Source: Kitasatospora albolonga (GTDB lineage: Bacteria > Actinomycetota > Actinomycetes > Streptomycetales > Streptomycetaceae). Taken from it: a DNA stretch of 64,000 bases. This document shows, one piece after another, positions 17,729 through 28,256 of the stretch (within the stretch, counting starts at the first letter, position 1; each line of letters begins with the position of its first letter). Below the pieces are notes generated by a model that was given only the letters and a program-made list of their open reading frames with translations, did not search any database and was not told the DNA's origin. Where the stretch lies: contig CP020563.1 of the NCBI GenBank assembly GCA_002082585.1, forward strand, positions 7,744,001 through 7,808,000, in the 5' to 3' direction. The position numbers and the translations under genes are program-made.

Positions 17729-17831
17729 GACGTCGGACCTCCCGCCCGGCCCGATACGCCCGTCGCCCCGAGTCCTGGACCAGGACCCGGGGCGACTGTC
17801 GTGTGCACCGTACCTCGTGCCGTCGGTGCCG

Positions 17832-18404
17832 TCAGTGCCGGCGGTCGGCACTGCGGCGGCGGGCGAAGTAGAGGGTGCCGGCGGCGGCCGTGAGCACGAG
17901 GGCCGCGCCCGCCGCGAGCTGCGCGGTGTCCGGGGTGCCGGAGCTGCCGCCGAGTCCGCCGCGTACGCCGCTCGGTGCGATCGGCGCGATGGCCGTGGAG
18001 CTCACGGTCGGGGCCGTGGTCGGCGCGGTCGTGGGCGTCGGGGTGGCGGTGGCCCCGGCGGTGATCGTCAGGTTGACGTTCCGGGTGGTGCCGGTGGAGC
18101 CGCAGGAGAACGTCACCGCGTAGACCGCGCCCCGCCGGGCGTCCGTGTCGACGGTGGCGGTGGCCGTGGTGCTGCCGCTCGGGATGACGGTCGTGTCGAA
18201 GATGCCCGAGGTGACGGTCGTCTCCCCGGTGCACCCGCCGCCCCCGAGGGTGACCCGGCCGCCCGGCGCGACGACCGAGGGGCTGATCGTCGGGTTGAAC
18301 GTGTTGATGGCCCCGTCCGGCGTGGCGTGGGCGGCGGACGGAGCCAGCAGGGTCAGGGCGGTGGCGCCCAGTAGGGCGAAGGGTGCGACACGTATCGCGC
18401 GCAT
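17832..18404 (-). CDS. Secreted Ig-like surface protein with GGLGGS/TM/Arg tail (second copy)
   Basis: This 190-aa protein has a signal peptide (cleavage near APSAAHA, about 27), an Ig-like domain (about 30-120) with two Cys (GGGGCTGET, VTFSCGST), a Thr/Pro/Ala linker (about 120-148), then VRGGLGGSSG, a membrane helix and the tail ARRRSADRR. It has the same architecture as the protein at 17246 but little sequence identity outside the Cys regions and the GGLGGS block. GGAGGAACCACC before ATG 18404 is a strong ribosome site. The two genes converge 103 bp apart. Confidence 0.82.
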   Translation of the reverse strand: MRAIRVAPFALLGATALTLLAPSAAHATPDGAINTFNPTISPSVVAPGGRVTLGGGGCTGETTVTSGIFDTTVIPSGSTTATATVDTDARRGAVYAVTFSCGSTGTTRNVNLTITAGATATPTPTTAPTTAPTVSSTAIAPIAPSGVRGGLGGSSGTPDTAQLAAGAALVLTAAAGTLYFARRRSADRRH

Positions 18405-18620
18405 GGTGGTTCCTCCGGTTCCCCGAGGGGCAGCTGCGGAATGAATTTCCACATAGCAGGAAAAATGCACCTCGATGCCCGACACGCTAGGAGCGGGTCC
18501 TGCCTACCGCTATCGGGGTCCGGCGAACGGGTCATTCTCTCCCCCGACCGGCGCACCGCGGGTTCGCCGACGGGGGCGCCCGCGAGTTCACCGGCGGGTC
18601 ACCGGCCGGGGGAGCGGAGA

Positions 18621-19385
18621 TCAGCGGACGGCGTCCGGGAACAGATCGAGGAACGGGGCGGCGGTGGCCGTGACGCCCCGGCCGAACGGTGAGTCGAAGG
18701 ACCAGATCAGGAAGAGCAGGAACGCGATCAGCGCGCTGAAGAGCCCCGCCAGCAGCAGTTCCCGGAAGGTTCTGCGGATCTGGAGGGTGAAGATCAGCCC
18801 GACCGTCACCAGCGCCCCGATGATCAGCCCGAACCACACCACCCCGGGCATCGTCTCGCCCGCGTTCTCCCCCCGTGAGCTGCGGGCGTCGTCCGCCGCC
18901 GCCACCTGGTCCACCAGCGGCTGGTACGCCTGCCCCTCGTGCTCGGTCCGCGGCTCGTAGTCGGTGACGCCCGCCCGCACCCGGGCCAGCAGTTCCGTGC
19001 CGCGTTCGGTGAGGGTGCCCTGTTCGGCCATCACCCGCCACTCCTCGTCGACGACATGGGCGACGTACGCGTCCACGTCCGCGCGGATGCGGTCGCGGAC
19101 CTCCACCGGGTAGACCGAGGAGCGCTCCCGCACCTCGTGCAGCGCCTGCGCCTCCAGCCGTACGGACTCCTGGGCGGCGCTGCGGCCCTCCCAGACCCCG
19201 GCGATGGCCAGACCCAGCACGATCGCGTAGACCACGCCGATCATCATCGTCATGTACTCGATGACGTCGGGTGTCTGGGACGGGTCGTCGTCATCGGCGA
19301 TCCGCCGGTTGTTGAGGACTGCGATGGTGAGCACGACCGCGCAGGCCGAGGCCATGGCAATGCTCAGGACGAGCCATTCGGACAT
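18621..19385 (-). CDS. DUF4239-like membrane protein
   Basis: The protein (254 aa) has four predicted membrane helices in two pairs (about 5-22, 45-65, then about 180-200 and 210-232) separated by a charged helical loop rich in Glu and Arg. I place it in the DUF4239 (bestrophin-like) family, whose function is unknown; a channel role has been proposed only from fold similarity. Two ATGs compete: at 19391 the GAGGAG ribosome site would touch the start, while 19385 gives a 6-nt spacing and is preferred. Confidence 0.78.
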   Translation of the reverse strand: MSEWLVLSIAMASACAVVLTIAVLNNRRIADDDDPSQTPDVIEYMTMMIGVVYAIVLGLAIAGVWEGRSAAQESVRLEAQALHEVRERSSVYPVEVRDRIRADVDAYVAHVVDEEWRVMAEQGTLTERGTELLARVRAGVTDYEPRTEHEGQAYQPLVDQVAAADDARSSRGENAGETMPGVVWFGLIIGALVTVGLIFTLQIRRTFRELLLAGLFSALIAFLLFLIWSFDSPFGRGVTATAAPFLDLFPDAVR

Positions 19386-19398
19386 GGACATCTCCTCG

Positions 19399-20028
19399 TC
19401 AGCGGGACGATCGGGGCCGCAGTACGGCGACGGCGAACACCGCCGGGGCGGTGATCAGCAGGGTCGTGGACACCAGCGAGGGCCCGCTCCGCGGCTCCCT
19501 GCCGGTGGTTTTGCGGTACGTCGGAAGCGCCACGGCCCGGGGCTCCGGCGGCTCCGGACGCACCGAGGGGACCGGCGACGGCTTCGGCGACGGCTTGGGC
19601 GAAGGCTTCGGTGCCGGTGCCGGTTTCGGCGCGGGCACGGGTGCGACCTCCGGCGCGGGAGGCGGCGGAGGTGGCGGCGGTTCCGGAGCCGGAGCCGGGG
19701 GTGGTGGCGGAGGCGGCGGTGGAGGGGGAGGCGGTGGTGGCGGCTCCGGTGATGGAGGTGGGGGCGGCGGAGGAGGGGGTGGAGGCGGCGGTGGCGGTGG
19801 GGGCGGTGGTGGCTCCGGGGACGGAGATGGAGGCGGCGGTTCCGGTGTGGTGACCGCCCCGCAGCCCCCGCTCCCCGCCACGGCGACCGAGGTACTGCCG
19901 TCGCCCTCCCCGATGGTGGCCACCGCGCAGCTGTCGGCGTTCGCGGGCAGCGGTACGGCTATCAGCCAGACGAGTGCGGCGGCTGTCGAGAGCCGCCCGA
20001 TGCGGGTTCCGTACACGACGGGGAGCAT
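19399..20028 (-). CDS. Secreted polyproline protein with C-terminal membrane helix
   Basis: This 209-aa protein has a signal peptide (cleavage near PLPANA, about 31) and a short domain with two Cys (DSCAV, GGCGAV). Roughly residues 60-125 are almost pure proline, in runs of up to 20 broken by SPEP and APAPEP. A (K/P)-(S/A)-P repeat region (PKPSPKPSPKPS) follows, then a C-terminal helix (LVSTTLLITAPAVFAVAVL) and a basic tail. Such stalks can span a thick cell wall. The coding frame is supported by the signal peptide and the terminal helix, but the polyproline tract would also look open in other frames. It lies 13 bp downstream of the DUF4239 start, same strand. Confidence 0.65.
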   Translation of the reverse strand: MLPVVYGTRIGRLSTAAALVWLIAVPLPANADSCAVATIGEGDGSTSVAVAGSGGCGAVTTPEPPPPSPSPEPPPPPPPPPPPPPPPPPPPPSPEPPPPPPPPPPPPPPPPAPAPEPPPPPPPPAPEVAPVPAPKPAPAPKPSPKPSPKPSPVPSVRPEPPEPRAVALPTYRKTTGREPRSGPSLVSTTLLITAPAVFAVAVLRPRSSR

Positions 20029-20290
20029 GATCCACGTTCTCGGGCGACACGCCTGTACTCGGCGTTGATTCGCCTGATGGTGGGACAATGCGTCGTTCGG
20101 GTTTGCGCCCGGTTGACTTCCCCAACTGCCCCTTGCCGCCCCCGTGATGCGCCACCCGCCGCATTCATCCCGGCATTCTTCTCGGTTCCGCGTTGAACGC
20201 GACCCCCGTGACGCCCCGTACCTAGGGCCATGAACGGCGCGGGCTCGCGCCGCATCGGAGCGGATACGACGACGTACTACGGGAGTCGAC

Positions 20291-21280
20291 ATGAACACCT
20301 GGCGCAACGCCTCGCTCGCGGTCACCGCCGCGGCCCTTTTGACGCTGACGACGGCGTGCGGTCAGGAGCAGGGCCCGGCCTCTCCCAACGGCCAGTCGGT
20401 GGGCAACGCGGCCCCGGCGCAGCAGCCGGCGGAGGGCGGATACGGCTCGGGCGGCGGTTACGGCTCCGGCAAGGACGCCGCCGCCCCGAAGGCGGCGGGC
20501 CAACTCGGCGTACAGGAGAGCAAGAAGCTCGGAAAGGTGCTCACCGACAGCGAGGGGTTCACGCTCTACCGCTTCGACAAGGACACCGCGAACCCGCCGA
20601 AGTCGAACTGCGACGGCGACTGCGCCAATATCTGGCCGGTGGTGGCCGCGGGCGATGCCACCGCGGCCGCCGGGACCGACGCCTCGCTGCTCGGCGAGGT
20701 CACCCGGACCGACGGCTCCAGGCAGCTCACCGTCGACGGCTGGCCGATGTACCGGTACGCGAAGGACACCGCGCCGGGGCAGACCAACGGCCAGGGCGTC
20801 GGCGGCACCTGGTTCGCCGCTGCCCCCGACGGGAAGAAGGCAGCGGCGGCCGATACCGGCGGCGCGGACACCGGCGGCCCCGACACCGGCGGTGCGGACG
20901 CCGCCGAACCGGCCGACGCGGCGGGACTTTCCGTGCGCAAGGACCCGGAACTCGGTGACATCGTGGTGGACAAGCGGGGGATGACGGTTTACCGGTTCAC
21001 CAAGGACACCGCATGGCCGATGAAGACAGCCTGCACCGGCGACTGCCTCAAGAAGTGGCCGGTGGTCGCCCCCGTCTCCAAGAACTCGGTGGAAGGCGTG
21101 ACCAAGAAGGGATTTGTCACTTTCGACCGCCCCGACGGCATCAAGCAGCAGACCATCGACTGCTGGCCCATCTATACCTTCGCCGGGGACGAGAAGCCGG
21201 GTGATGTCAACGGCCAGGGAGTCGGCGGCACGTGGTTCGCGGTCTCACCCGATTCCAAGCTCGTCGGTGGAGCGAAGTAA
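20291..21280 (+). CDS. SCO0930-like lipoprotein with secreted repeats (PF03640)
   Basis: This 329-aa lipoprotein (lipobox TTACG, Cys near 20) has a Gly/Tyr/Ser linker and two pairs of the secreted repeat. Each pair has a GxTLYRFxKDTxxPxKxxCxGDCxxxWPVV half (first at 20555-20640, second at 20975-21070) and a GxxQxTxxxWPxYxxxxDxxPGxxNGQGVGGTWFA half. The repeat halves diverge enough to be an old duplication; an Ala/Asp/Gly linker (residues about 180-215) separates the pairs. Cys residues and Trp suggest a redox or metal/haem role, but no function is proven. As I recall, S. coelicolor has such a lipoprotein near its rmdA, as here. Confidence 0.85.
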   Translation: MNTWRNASLAVTAAALLTLTTACGQEQGPASPNGQSVGNAAPAQQPAEGGYGSGGGYGSGKDAAAPKAAGQLGVQESKKLGKVLTDSEGFTLYRFDKDTANPPKSNCDGDCANIWPVVAAGDATAAAGTDASLLGEVTRTDGSRQLTVDGWPMYRYAKDTAPGQTNGQGVGGTWFAAAPDGKKAAAADTGGADTGGPDTGGADAAEPADAAGLSVRKDPELGDIVVDKRGMTVYRFTKDTAWPMKTACTGDCLKKWPVVAPVSKNSVEGVTKKGFVTFDRPDGIKQQTIDCWPIYTFAGDEKPGDVNGQGVGGTWFAVSPDSKLVGGAK

Positions 21281-21334
21281 CCGCCCAGTAGCCCCCAAGT
21301 GGCCCCGAACCACCGGGAATCGGCGGCCGACGTG

Positions 21335-21374
21335 CCGGTCCGTCGCTGCCTGTTCACACGCAGCGACGGACCGG
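21335..21374. terminator. Hairpin after the SCO0930-like gene
   Basis: A perfect 15-bp inverted repeat (21335-21349 with 21360-21374, arm CCGGTCCGTCGCTGC) encloses a 10-nt loop, 54 bp after the stop codon. There is no T-tract, as usual for Streptomyces terminators. Confidence 0.7.
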
Positions 21375-21458
21375 CCGTTCCGGCCACCTGAGTGTGACCA
21401 ATAACGGATCGCTAATTTCCGTTTCCGCTCGCTCTCCTGGCGGTCGATCAGTAGCCTC

Positions 21459-21474
21459 TGGTCAACACTGACCA
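21459..21474. promoter_or_regulatory. Perfect palindrome upstream of DUF574 methyltransferase
   Basis: TGGTCA-ACAC-TGACCA lies 42 bp before the ATG at 21517, in the leader or promoter of the methyltransferase-rmdA pair. It has the size and symmetry of a dimeric repressor site; the regulator is unknown. Confidence 0.45.
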
Positions 21475-21516
21475 TGAACATGGCCGGATCGCCGTGGCGA
21501 CTTGTTGGAGACATCG

Positions 21517-22335
21517 ATGGAGCGTCCCGCCTGGGCACCGCAAGGCATAGATATTTCGGTGCCGAGCGTGTCCCGCATGTACGACTTCTATCTGGGCGGA
21601 TCGCACAATTTCGAGGTGGACCGGGAAGCCGCGCGGAAGGCCATGGAGTTCCTTCCGGGCCTTCCCAAGATCATGCAGGCCAATCGGGCCTTTATGCGCC
21701 GGGCCGTGCGGTACGCCGTCGAGCAGGGGATCGACCAGTTCCTGGACATCGGCTCCGGCATCCCGACCTTCGGCAACGTCCACGAAGTGGCCCAGGCCGC
21801 CGACCCGCTGGCCAAGGTGGCGTACGTCGACCACGACCCGGTCGCCGTCGCGCACAGCCAGGCCGTGCTGGAGGGCGACGACCGCGCGGTCATCGCCGCC
21901 GCCGACCTGCGCCGGCCCAAGGAGATCCTGGCCCACCCCGAGGTCACCGGACTGCTCGACCTGGACCGGCCGGTGGCCCTGCTGCTGGTCGCGGTGCTCC
22001 ACTTCATCGAGGACGCCGACGACCCGCGCGCGGCGGTCGCCGAACTGCGCGAGGCACTGGCCCCCGGCAGCCTCCTGGTGCTGACCCACGCCTCGTACGA
22101 GGGCATCCCGCTCTCCCGCGAGGAGGCGGACGGCACGGTCGGCGTCTACCGGAACATCCGCAACCCGCTCGTCATGCGCACCCGCGAGGAGATCGGCGCG
22201 TTCTTCGACGGGTACGAGATGGTCGAGCCGGGCCTCGTGTCGATGCCCGACTGGCGGCCCGACACCCCCCTCGCGCCCGGGCAGGAAGACCCGTACGCCT
22301 TCTCGGGGTTCGCAGGGGTCGGGCGTAAGGCGTGA
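21517..22335 (+). CDS. SAM-dependent methyltransferase, DUF574 family
   Basis: This 272-aa protein has the family signature at the N-terminus (PSVSRMYDFYLGGSHNFEVDREAA) and a Rossmann SAM-binding core with FLDIGSGIPTFGNVHEVAQ and VAYVDHDPVAVAHSQ. These proteins (PF04672) are greatly expanded in Streptomyces and their substrates are unknown. GGAGACATCG precedes ATG 21517, preferred over TTG 21502. The stop overlaps the GTG of rmdA by 4 bp, so it is translationally coupled to a c-di-GMP protein. A second member is encoded at 55797-56657. Confidence 0.88.
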   Translation: MERPAWAPQGIDISVPSVSRMYDFYLGGSHNFEVDREAARKAMEFLPGLPKIMQANRAFMRRAVRYAVEQGIDQFLDIGSGIPTFGNVHEVAQAADPLAKVAYVDHDPVAVAHSQAVLEGDDRAVIAAADLRRPKEILAHPEVTGLLDLDRPVALLLVAVLHFIEDADDPRAAVAELREALAPGSLLVLTHASYEGIPLSREEADGTVGVYRNIRNPLVMRTREEIGAFFDGYEMVEPGLVSMPDWRPDTPLAPGQEDPYAFSGFAGVGRKA

Positions 22336-24506
22336 GTATCCCCGCCCAGGCGTCCGGCGAGCAGGACGCGGAACCGGACGGTCCGGAAGGCCGGCTCCGG
22401 AGATTCGCCACGATCTGGAGCCGGGCCATCTTCCCCCTGACGGCCACCTCCCTGACCCGCCCGGAGTTCGAGCGGCACCTGCTGCCCCTGGCCCGCGAGC
22501 TGAACGGCATCCTGCACGCCCACCCGTTCGACGCCTCGCCCGCCGCCCGGATCGGCTCGGCGCTCGTCGACGCGCACTGCACCGACCCGGACGCCCTCAG
22601 CTCCACGCTCGGCGTCGTCGACTCCTACCTCGTCCTGTACTGCGGCGGCAACGGCCCCGGCGAACTGTCCACCGAGGACGCCCGCGCCCGCTGCGCCCGC
22701 ATCCAGCACACCCTGGCCTCCGGCTTCTCCCAGGCGCTGCGCGAGCGCACCCTCGCCGAGCAGGAGGCCATCGCCCGCTCGGCGCTCGCCGCCCGCTCCC
22801 ACGCGGAGGAGGCCCTGCACGCCACGGAGGCCCGCTTCCGGGCGGTCTTCAAGGACGCCGCCGTCGGCATCGGCATCGCCGACCTGGACGGCAACATCCT
22901 GGAGATCAACGACACCCTCACCAGGATGTTCGGCGGCCTGGAGCACCACGTCCGCAGCCACAAGGTGAACGAGTGGGTCCACCCCGAGGACTCGCCGCAG
23001 GTGTGGAAGTACTACAACGAGCTGGTACGGGGGGAGCGCGACCACTACCGGGTCGAGAAGGCGTACTACCGGAACGACGGCACGGTCCTGTGGACCAACC
23101 TCACCGTCTCCCTGCTGCGCGACCCCGAGGGCCGCCCCCAGTACCAGCTGGCGCTCATGGAGGACACCACCGAGCGCCGCCTGCTCAACCTGCGGCTGCG
23201 CTACGAGGCCACCCACGACGCGCTCACCGGACTGCCCAACCGCACCCTGTTCTTCGAGCGGCTGGAGAAGGTGCTCGCCGCGAAGGACGGCAGCCGTTTC
23301 GGGCTCTGCTACCTCGACCTCGACGGCTTCAAGGCCATCAACGACAGCCTCGGCCACGCGGCGGGCGACCGGCTCCTGGTGGAGGTGGCCGACCGGCTCC
23401 AGAGCTGTGCGACCGCGCCCTGCGAGATGGTCGCCCGGCTCGGCGGGGACGAGTTCGTCGCCCTGACCACTGGCCAGGACTCCGCCGACGCGGTGGACGA
23501 GCTGGCCGGCCGCATCCTCAACGTGCTCTCCACGCCGATCCGGCTGGACGGCCGCGAGCTCACCGTGCGCGGCTCGATCGGCGTCGTCGAGGGCCCCTCG
23601 GGGGAGCGCGGTGCGGCGGAGGTGCTGCGCAGCGCCGACATCACGATGTACCGGGCCAAGGCGGCGGGCGGCAACCGCTTCGAACTCGCCGACGCGGAGG
23701 CCGACGCCCGCGCCATCACCCGCCACGGGCTGACCACCGCGCTGCCCGCCGCGCTGGACCGGGGCGAGTTCTTCATCGAGTACCAGCCGCTCGTGCATAT
23801 GGGCGACGGCACCGTCCACGGCGCCGAGGCGCTCGTACGGTGGTGCCATCCGCAGCACGGGGTGCTCGGCCCCGACCGGTTCATCCCGCTCGCCGAGCAC
23901 ACCGGGCTGATCGTGCCGCTCGGGCGCTGGGTGCTGGAGGAGTCCGTCCGGCAGGCGAACTTCTGGAAGGAGCGGCACAGCGACGGCGGTCCGCTGCGGA
24001 TCAACGTCAACCTCTCGCCGACCCAGCTGCACCACCCCCGGCTGGTGGCCGAGACGGTCGACGTGCTGGAACGTTCCGGTCTGGAGCCGGGGGCGCTCTG
24101 CCTGGAGGTGACCGAGTCCGCGCTGATCGGCGCCGACGACGATCTCCTCAAGCCGCTGCGGCAGCTGGCGGAGATGGGCGTCGACATCGCGCTCGACGAC
24201 TTCGGCACGGGCTACTCGAACCTGGCGAACCTGCGGCGGCTGCCGGTGAGCGTCCTCAAGCTGGACCGCTCCTTCACCCGGGGCATGCAGCAGCACCCGG
24301 CCGACCCGGTCGACCTGAAGATCGTCGAGGGGATCGTGTCGCTGGCCCACAGCCTGGAGCTGGCCGTCACGGTGGAGGGCGTGGAGACCGGCGCCCAGGC
24401 CGAGCAGCTGCGCCGCCTGGGCTGTGACACCGCCCAGGGCTGGTACTACGCCCGCCCCGGTGCCCCGGACCGCATCCACGCGCTGCTGCTGGCCGACGCG
24501 GTGTGA
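22332..24506 (+). CDS. rmdA: PAS-GGDEF-EAL cyclic-di-GMP protein, RmdA-like
   Basis: The protein (724 aa, GTG start) has a helical N-terminal region (about 20-160), a PAS/PAC domain (about 165-285), a GGDEF domain with intact RLGGDEF (Gly371 onward) and an EAL domain with GAEALVRW (Glu499), ending in EVTESALIG, ALDDFGTGYSNL and VEGVET. Domain order and the neighbouring LysR and sdh genes match, from memory, S. coelicolor RmdA (SCO0928), reported as a c-di-GMP phosphodiesterase affecting development. Both catalytic motifs look intact, so synthase activity is possible too. It is cytosolic, with no membrane helix. It is coupled to the DUF574 methyltransferase gene. Confidence 0.88.
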   Translation: MSIPAQASGEQDAEPDGPEGRLRRFATIWSRAIFPLTATSLTRPEFERHLLPLARELNGILHAHPFDASPAARIGSALVDAHCTDPDALSSTLGVVDSYLVLYCGGNGPGELSTEDARARCARIQHTLASGFSQALRERTLAEQEAIARSALAARSHAEEALHATEARFRAVFKDAAVGIGIADLDGNILEINDTLTRMFGGLEHHVRSHKVNEWVHPEDSPQVWKYYNELVRGERDHYRVEKAYYRNDGTVLWTNLTVSLLRDPEGRPQYQLALMEDTTERRLLNLRLRYEATHDALTGLPNRTLFFERLEKVLAAKDGSRFGLCYLDLDGFKAINDSLGHAAGDRLLVEVADRLQSCATAPCEMVARLGGDEFVALTTGQDSADAVDELAGRILNVLSTPIRLDGRELTVRGSIGVVEGPSGERGAAEVLRSADITMYRAKAAGGNRFELADAEADARAITRHGLTTALPAALDRGEFFIEYQPLVHMGDGTVHGAEALVRWCHPQHGVLGPDRFIPLAEHTGLIVPLGRWVLEESVRQANFWKERHSDGGPLRINVNLSPTQLHHPRLVAETVDVLERSGLEPGALCLEVTESALIGADDDLLKPLRQLAEMGVDIALDDFGTGYSNLANLRRLPVSVLKLDRSFTRGMQQHPADPVDLKIVEGIVSLAHSLELAVTVEGVETGAQAEQLRRLGCDTAQGWYYARPGAPDRIHALLLADAV

Positions 24507-24551
24507 GACGTACGGGGCCGGTCCCGACTCCCGGTCCGCCGCCGACCGGTG

Positions 24552-24583
24552 CGGGCCCCGGCCGCGCGTCGGTCCGGGGCCCG
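24552..24583. terminator. Hairpin between convergent rmdA and LysR genes
   Basis: A perfect 10-bp arm CGGGCCCCGG (24552-24561) pairs with 24574-24583 over a 12-nt loop. It lies in the 100-bp convergent gap and could terminate both transcripts. Confidence 0.55.
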
Positions 24584-24606
24584 GGCCGACAGGCCACGCC
24601 CCCCGG

Positions 24607-25503
24607 TCACCCGTCCTGCGGCCCGTGCTCCAGCAGCATCCGCTGGAGCTCCCGGGCCGCCCGGGGCGGGGCCACGTCGCTGCGGTGCGCCAGGGCGATG
24701 GTGCGCCGCAGCCCCGGCCGGGCCAGCGGGGTGCACCGCAGGTCGGGGCCCGCCCGGTGCGCCGCCATGCTCGGCACCACCGCGATCCCGAGCCCCGCCC
24801 GTACGAAACCGAGCACGGCGTCCATCTCGCCGCCCTCCACCGTGAACGTGGGCTCGAACCCCTCCGCCCGGCAGGCGGCGAGCGTCAGCTCCCGCAGGTT
24901 GTAGCCGTGCCGGAACATCACCAGCGGCGCCCCTTCGAGATCCGCGATCCGCACCCGGCCACCCCGCCCCGGCGCGGGCTCCGCGGCGGACGACACCACC
25001 ACCAGGTCCTCGCGCAGCAGCTCCACCGTGGTCAGCGCGGGTGAGGCGGCGGGCAGCGGGAGCACCACCAGGGCGAGGTCGAGCGCCCCGCGCGCCAGCT
25101 GCCGTACGAGATCGTGCGAGCCGCCCTCCTCCAGCAGCAGCCGCACCCCCGGATGCCGGTCGTGGAAGGCGCGCAGCACATCGGGCAGCAGCCCCGTACA
25201 GAGGCTCGGCGTCGCCCCGAGCCGCACCCGGCCGCTGCGCAGCTGCACCAGCTCCTGCACCTCCTGGCGCGCGGTCTCCGCGTCCGCGAGGATGCGCCGG
25301 GCCAGCGGCAGCAGCGCCTCGCCCGCGTCGGTGAGGGCGATATTGCCCCGGGCCCGGCTGAACAGCTCGGCGCCCAGCTCCGTCTCCAGTGCCCGGATCT
25401 GCTGGGAGAGCGAGGGCTGCGAGACGTGCACGGCCTCGGCGGCCCGGGTGAAGTGCAGGGTCTCGGCCACGGCCACGAAATAGGTGAGCTGCTGGAAGTG
25501 CAT
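24607..25503 (-). CDS. LysR-family transcriptional regulator
   Basis: This 298-aa protein has an N-terminal winged HTH (LTYFVAVAETLHFTRAAEAVHVSQPSLSQQIRALETELG) and a LysR substrate-binding domain (about 90-290). It is divergent from sdhCAB, with 94 bp between, and that gap contains a T-N11-A LysR box. It very probably controls the sdh operon and itself, in the usual LysR way with a small-molecule co-inducer, perhaps a C4-dicarboxylate (inference). Confidence 0.92.
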   Translation of the reverse strand: MHFQQLTYFVAVAETLHFTRAAEAVHVSQPSLSQQIRALETELGAELFSRARGNIALTDAGEALLPLARRILADAETARQEVQELVQLRSGRVRLGATPSLCTGLLPDVLRAFHDRHPGVRLLLEEGGSHDLVRQLARGALDLALVVLPLPAASPALTTVELLREDLVVVSSAAEPAPGRGGRVRIADLEGAPLVMFRHGYNLRELTLAACRAEGFEPTFTVEGGEMDAVLGFVRAGLGIAVVPSMAAHRAGPDLRCTPLARPGLRRTIALAHRSDVAPPRAARELQRMLLEHGPQDG

Positions 25504-25524
25504 ACCCCGACGCTACTCCCATCA

Positions 25525-25571
25525 ATAGGCACAGGCTATGAAGATCAGCCACTCCATGTCTTGGACTGATC
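25525..25571. promoter_or_regulatory. LysR-type operator region between lysR and sdhC
   Basis: ATAG-GCACAGG-CTAT (25525-25539) is a perfect inverted repeat fitting the T-N11-A LysR consensus. A second pair, GATCAG (25543-25548) and CTGATC (25566-25571), lies just downstream and may be the activation half-site or an unrelated operator over the sdh promoter. Confidence 0.6.
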
Positions 25572-25597
25572 GGCCCCGGACCCCTACCGTCGGGTTC

Positions 25598-26302
25598 ATG
25601 GCATTGGCAACGCGGACGGACCGACGGCCGTCGATGACGCGTACGCTCTGGGACTCGACCGTCGGCAAGAAAACGATCATGGCCGTGTCCGGTCTGATCA
25701 TGCTCGGGTACCTCGTCGCCCACATGGTCGGAAATCTGAAGATCTTCTTCGGACCCGGTGAGTTCGACGGCTACGCCCACTGGCTGCGCACCATGGGCGA
25801 ACCGATCCTGCACTACGAGTGGGCGCTGTGGATCGTCCGCGTGGGGCTGGTCGCCGCCGTGGTGCTGCACGGCGTCTGCGCGTACCAGCTGAGCAGGCGC
25901 GACATCAGGGCGCGCCCGGCGAAGTACGTCCACAAGAGGCCGCGCGCCAGCTACGCGACCCGGACCATGCGCTGGGGCGGGATCATCCTCGCCCTCTTCA
26001 TCGTCTGGCACATCCTCGACCTGACGACCGGCACCGTCCACACCAGCTTCGAGGCCGGACACCCGTACCAGAACGTCATCGACACCTTCTCCACCTGGTA
26101 CGGCAACGTCATCTACATCGTCGCCGTGCTCGCCATGGGCCTCCATGTCCAGCACGGATTCTGGAGCGCCGCCCAGACGCTCGGCGTCGGCAACGCGACC
26201 CGCGACCGCATCCTGAAGACCCTCGCCAACGTCCTCGCGGCGGTGCTGACCCTGGGCTTCATCTCCGTACCCGTCGCCGTCATGACCGGAGTGGTGAGCT
26301 GA
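25598..26302 (+). CDS. sdhC: Succinate dehydrogenase cytochrome b subunit
   Basis: This 234-aa protein has five predicted membrane helices, typical of the single-subunit (b558-type) anchor of SdhCAB/FrdCAB enzymes. Candidate haem-ligand His residues are in [38 protein letters not shown] and [10 protein letters not shown]. It anchors SdhA and SdhB and passes electrons to menaquinone. The next start follows its stop after 1 bp. Streptomyces usually also have a four-gene sdhCDAB elsewhere; this is the second, sdhCAB-type set. Confidence 0.93.
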   Translation: MALATRTDRRPSMTRTLWDSTVGKKTIMAVSGLIMLGYLVAHMVGNLKIFFGPGEFDGYAHWLRTMGEPILHYEWALWIVRVGLVAAVVLHGVCAYQLSRRDIRARPAKYVHKRPRASYATRTMRWGGIILALFIVWHILDLTTGTVHTSFEAGHPYQNVIDTFSTWYGNVIYIVAVLAMGLHVQHGFWSAAQTLGVGNATRDRILKTLANVLAAVLTLGFISVPVAVMTGVVS

Positions 26303-26303
26303 C

Positions 26304-28252
<1,949 letters not shown>

Positions 28253-28256
<4 letters not shown>

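Noticed and set aside
18484..18692. Short plus-strand open frames before the DUF4239 gene
   Set aside because: They are rich in Arg/Pro/Gly with no ribosome site and overlap the likely 3' region of the DUF4239 transcript.
20150..20290. ECF-type promoter (TGAAC-N18-CGTAC) before the SCO0930-like gene
   Set aside because: The words are short and common at this GC content, and I could not tie them to a known sigma consensus.
22146..24479. Long minus-strand open frame opposite rmdA
   Set aside because: Antisense shadow of the PAS-GGDEF-EAL gene, with no domain-like sequence.
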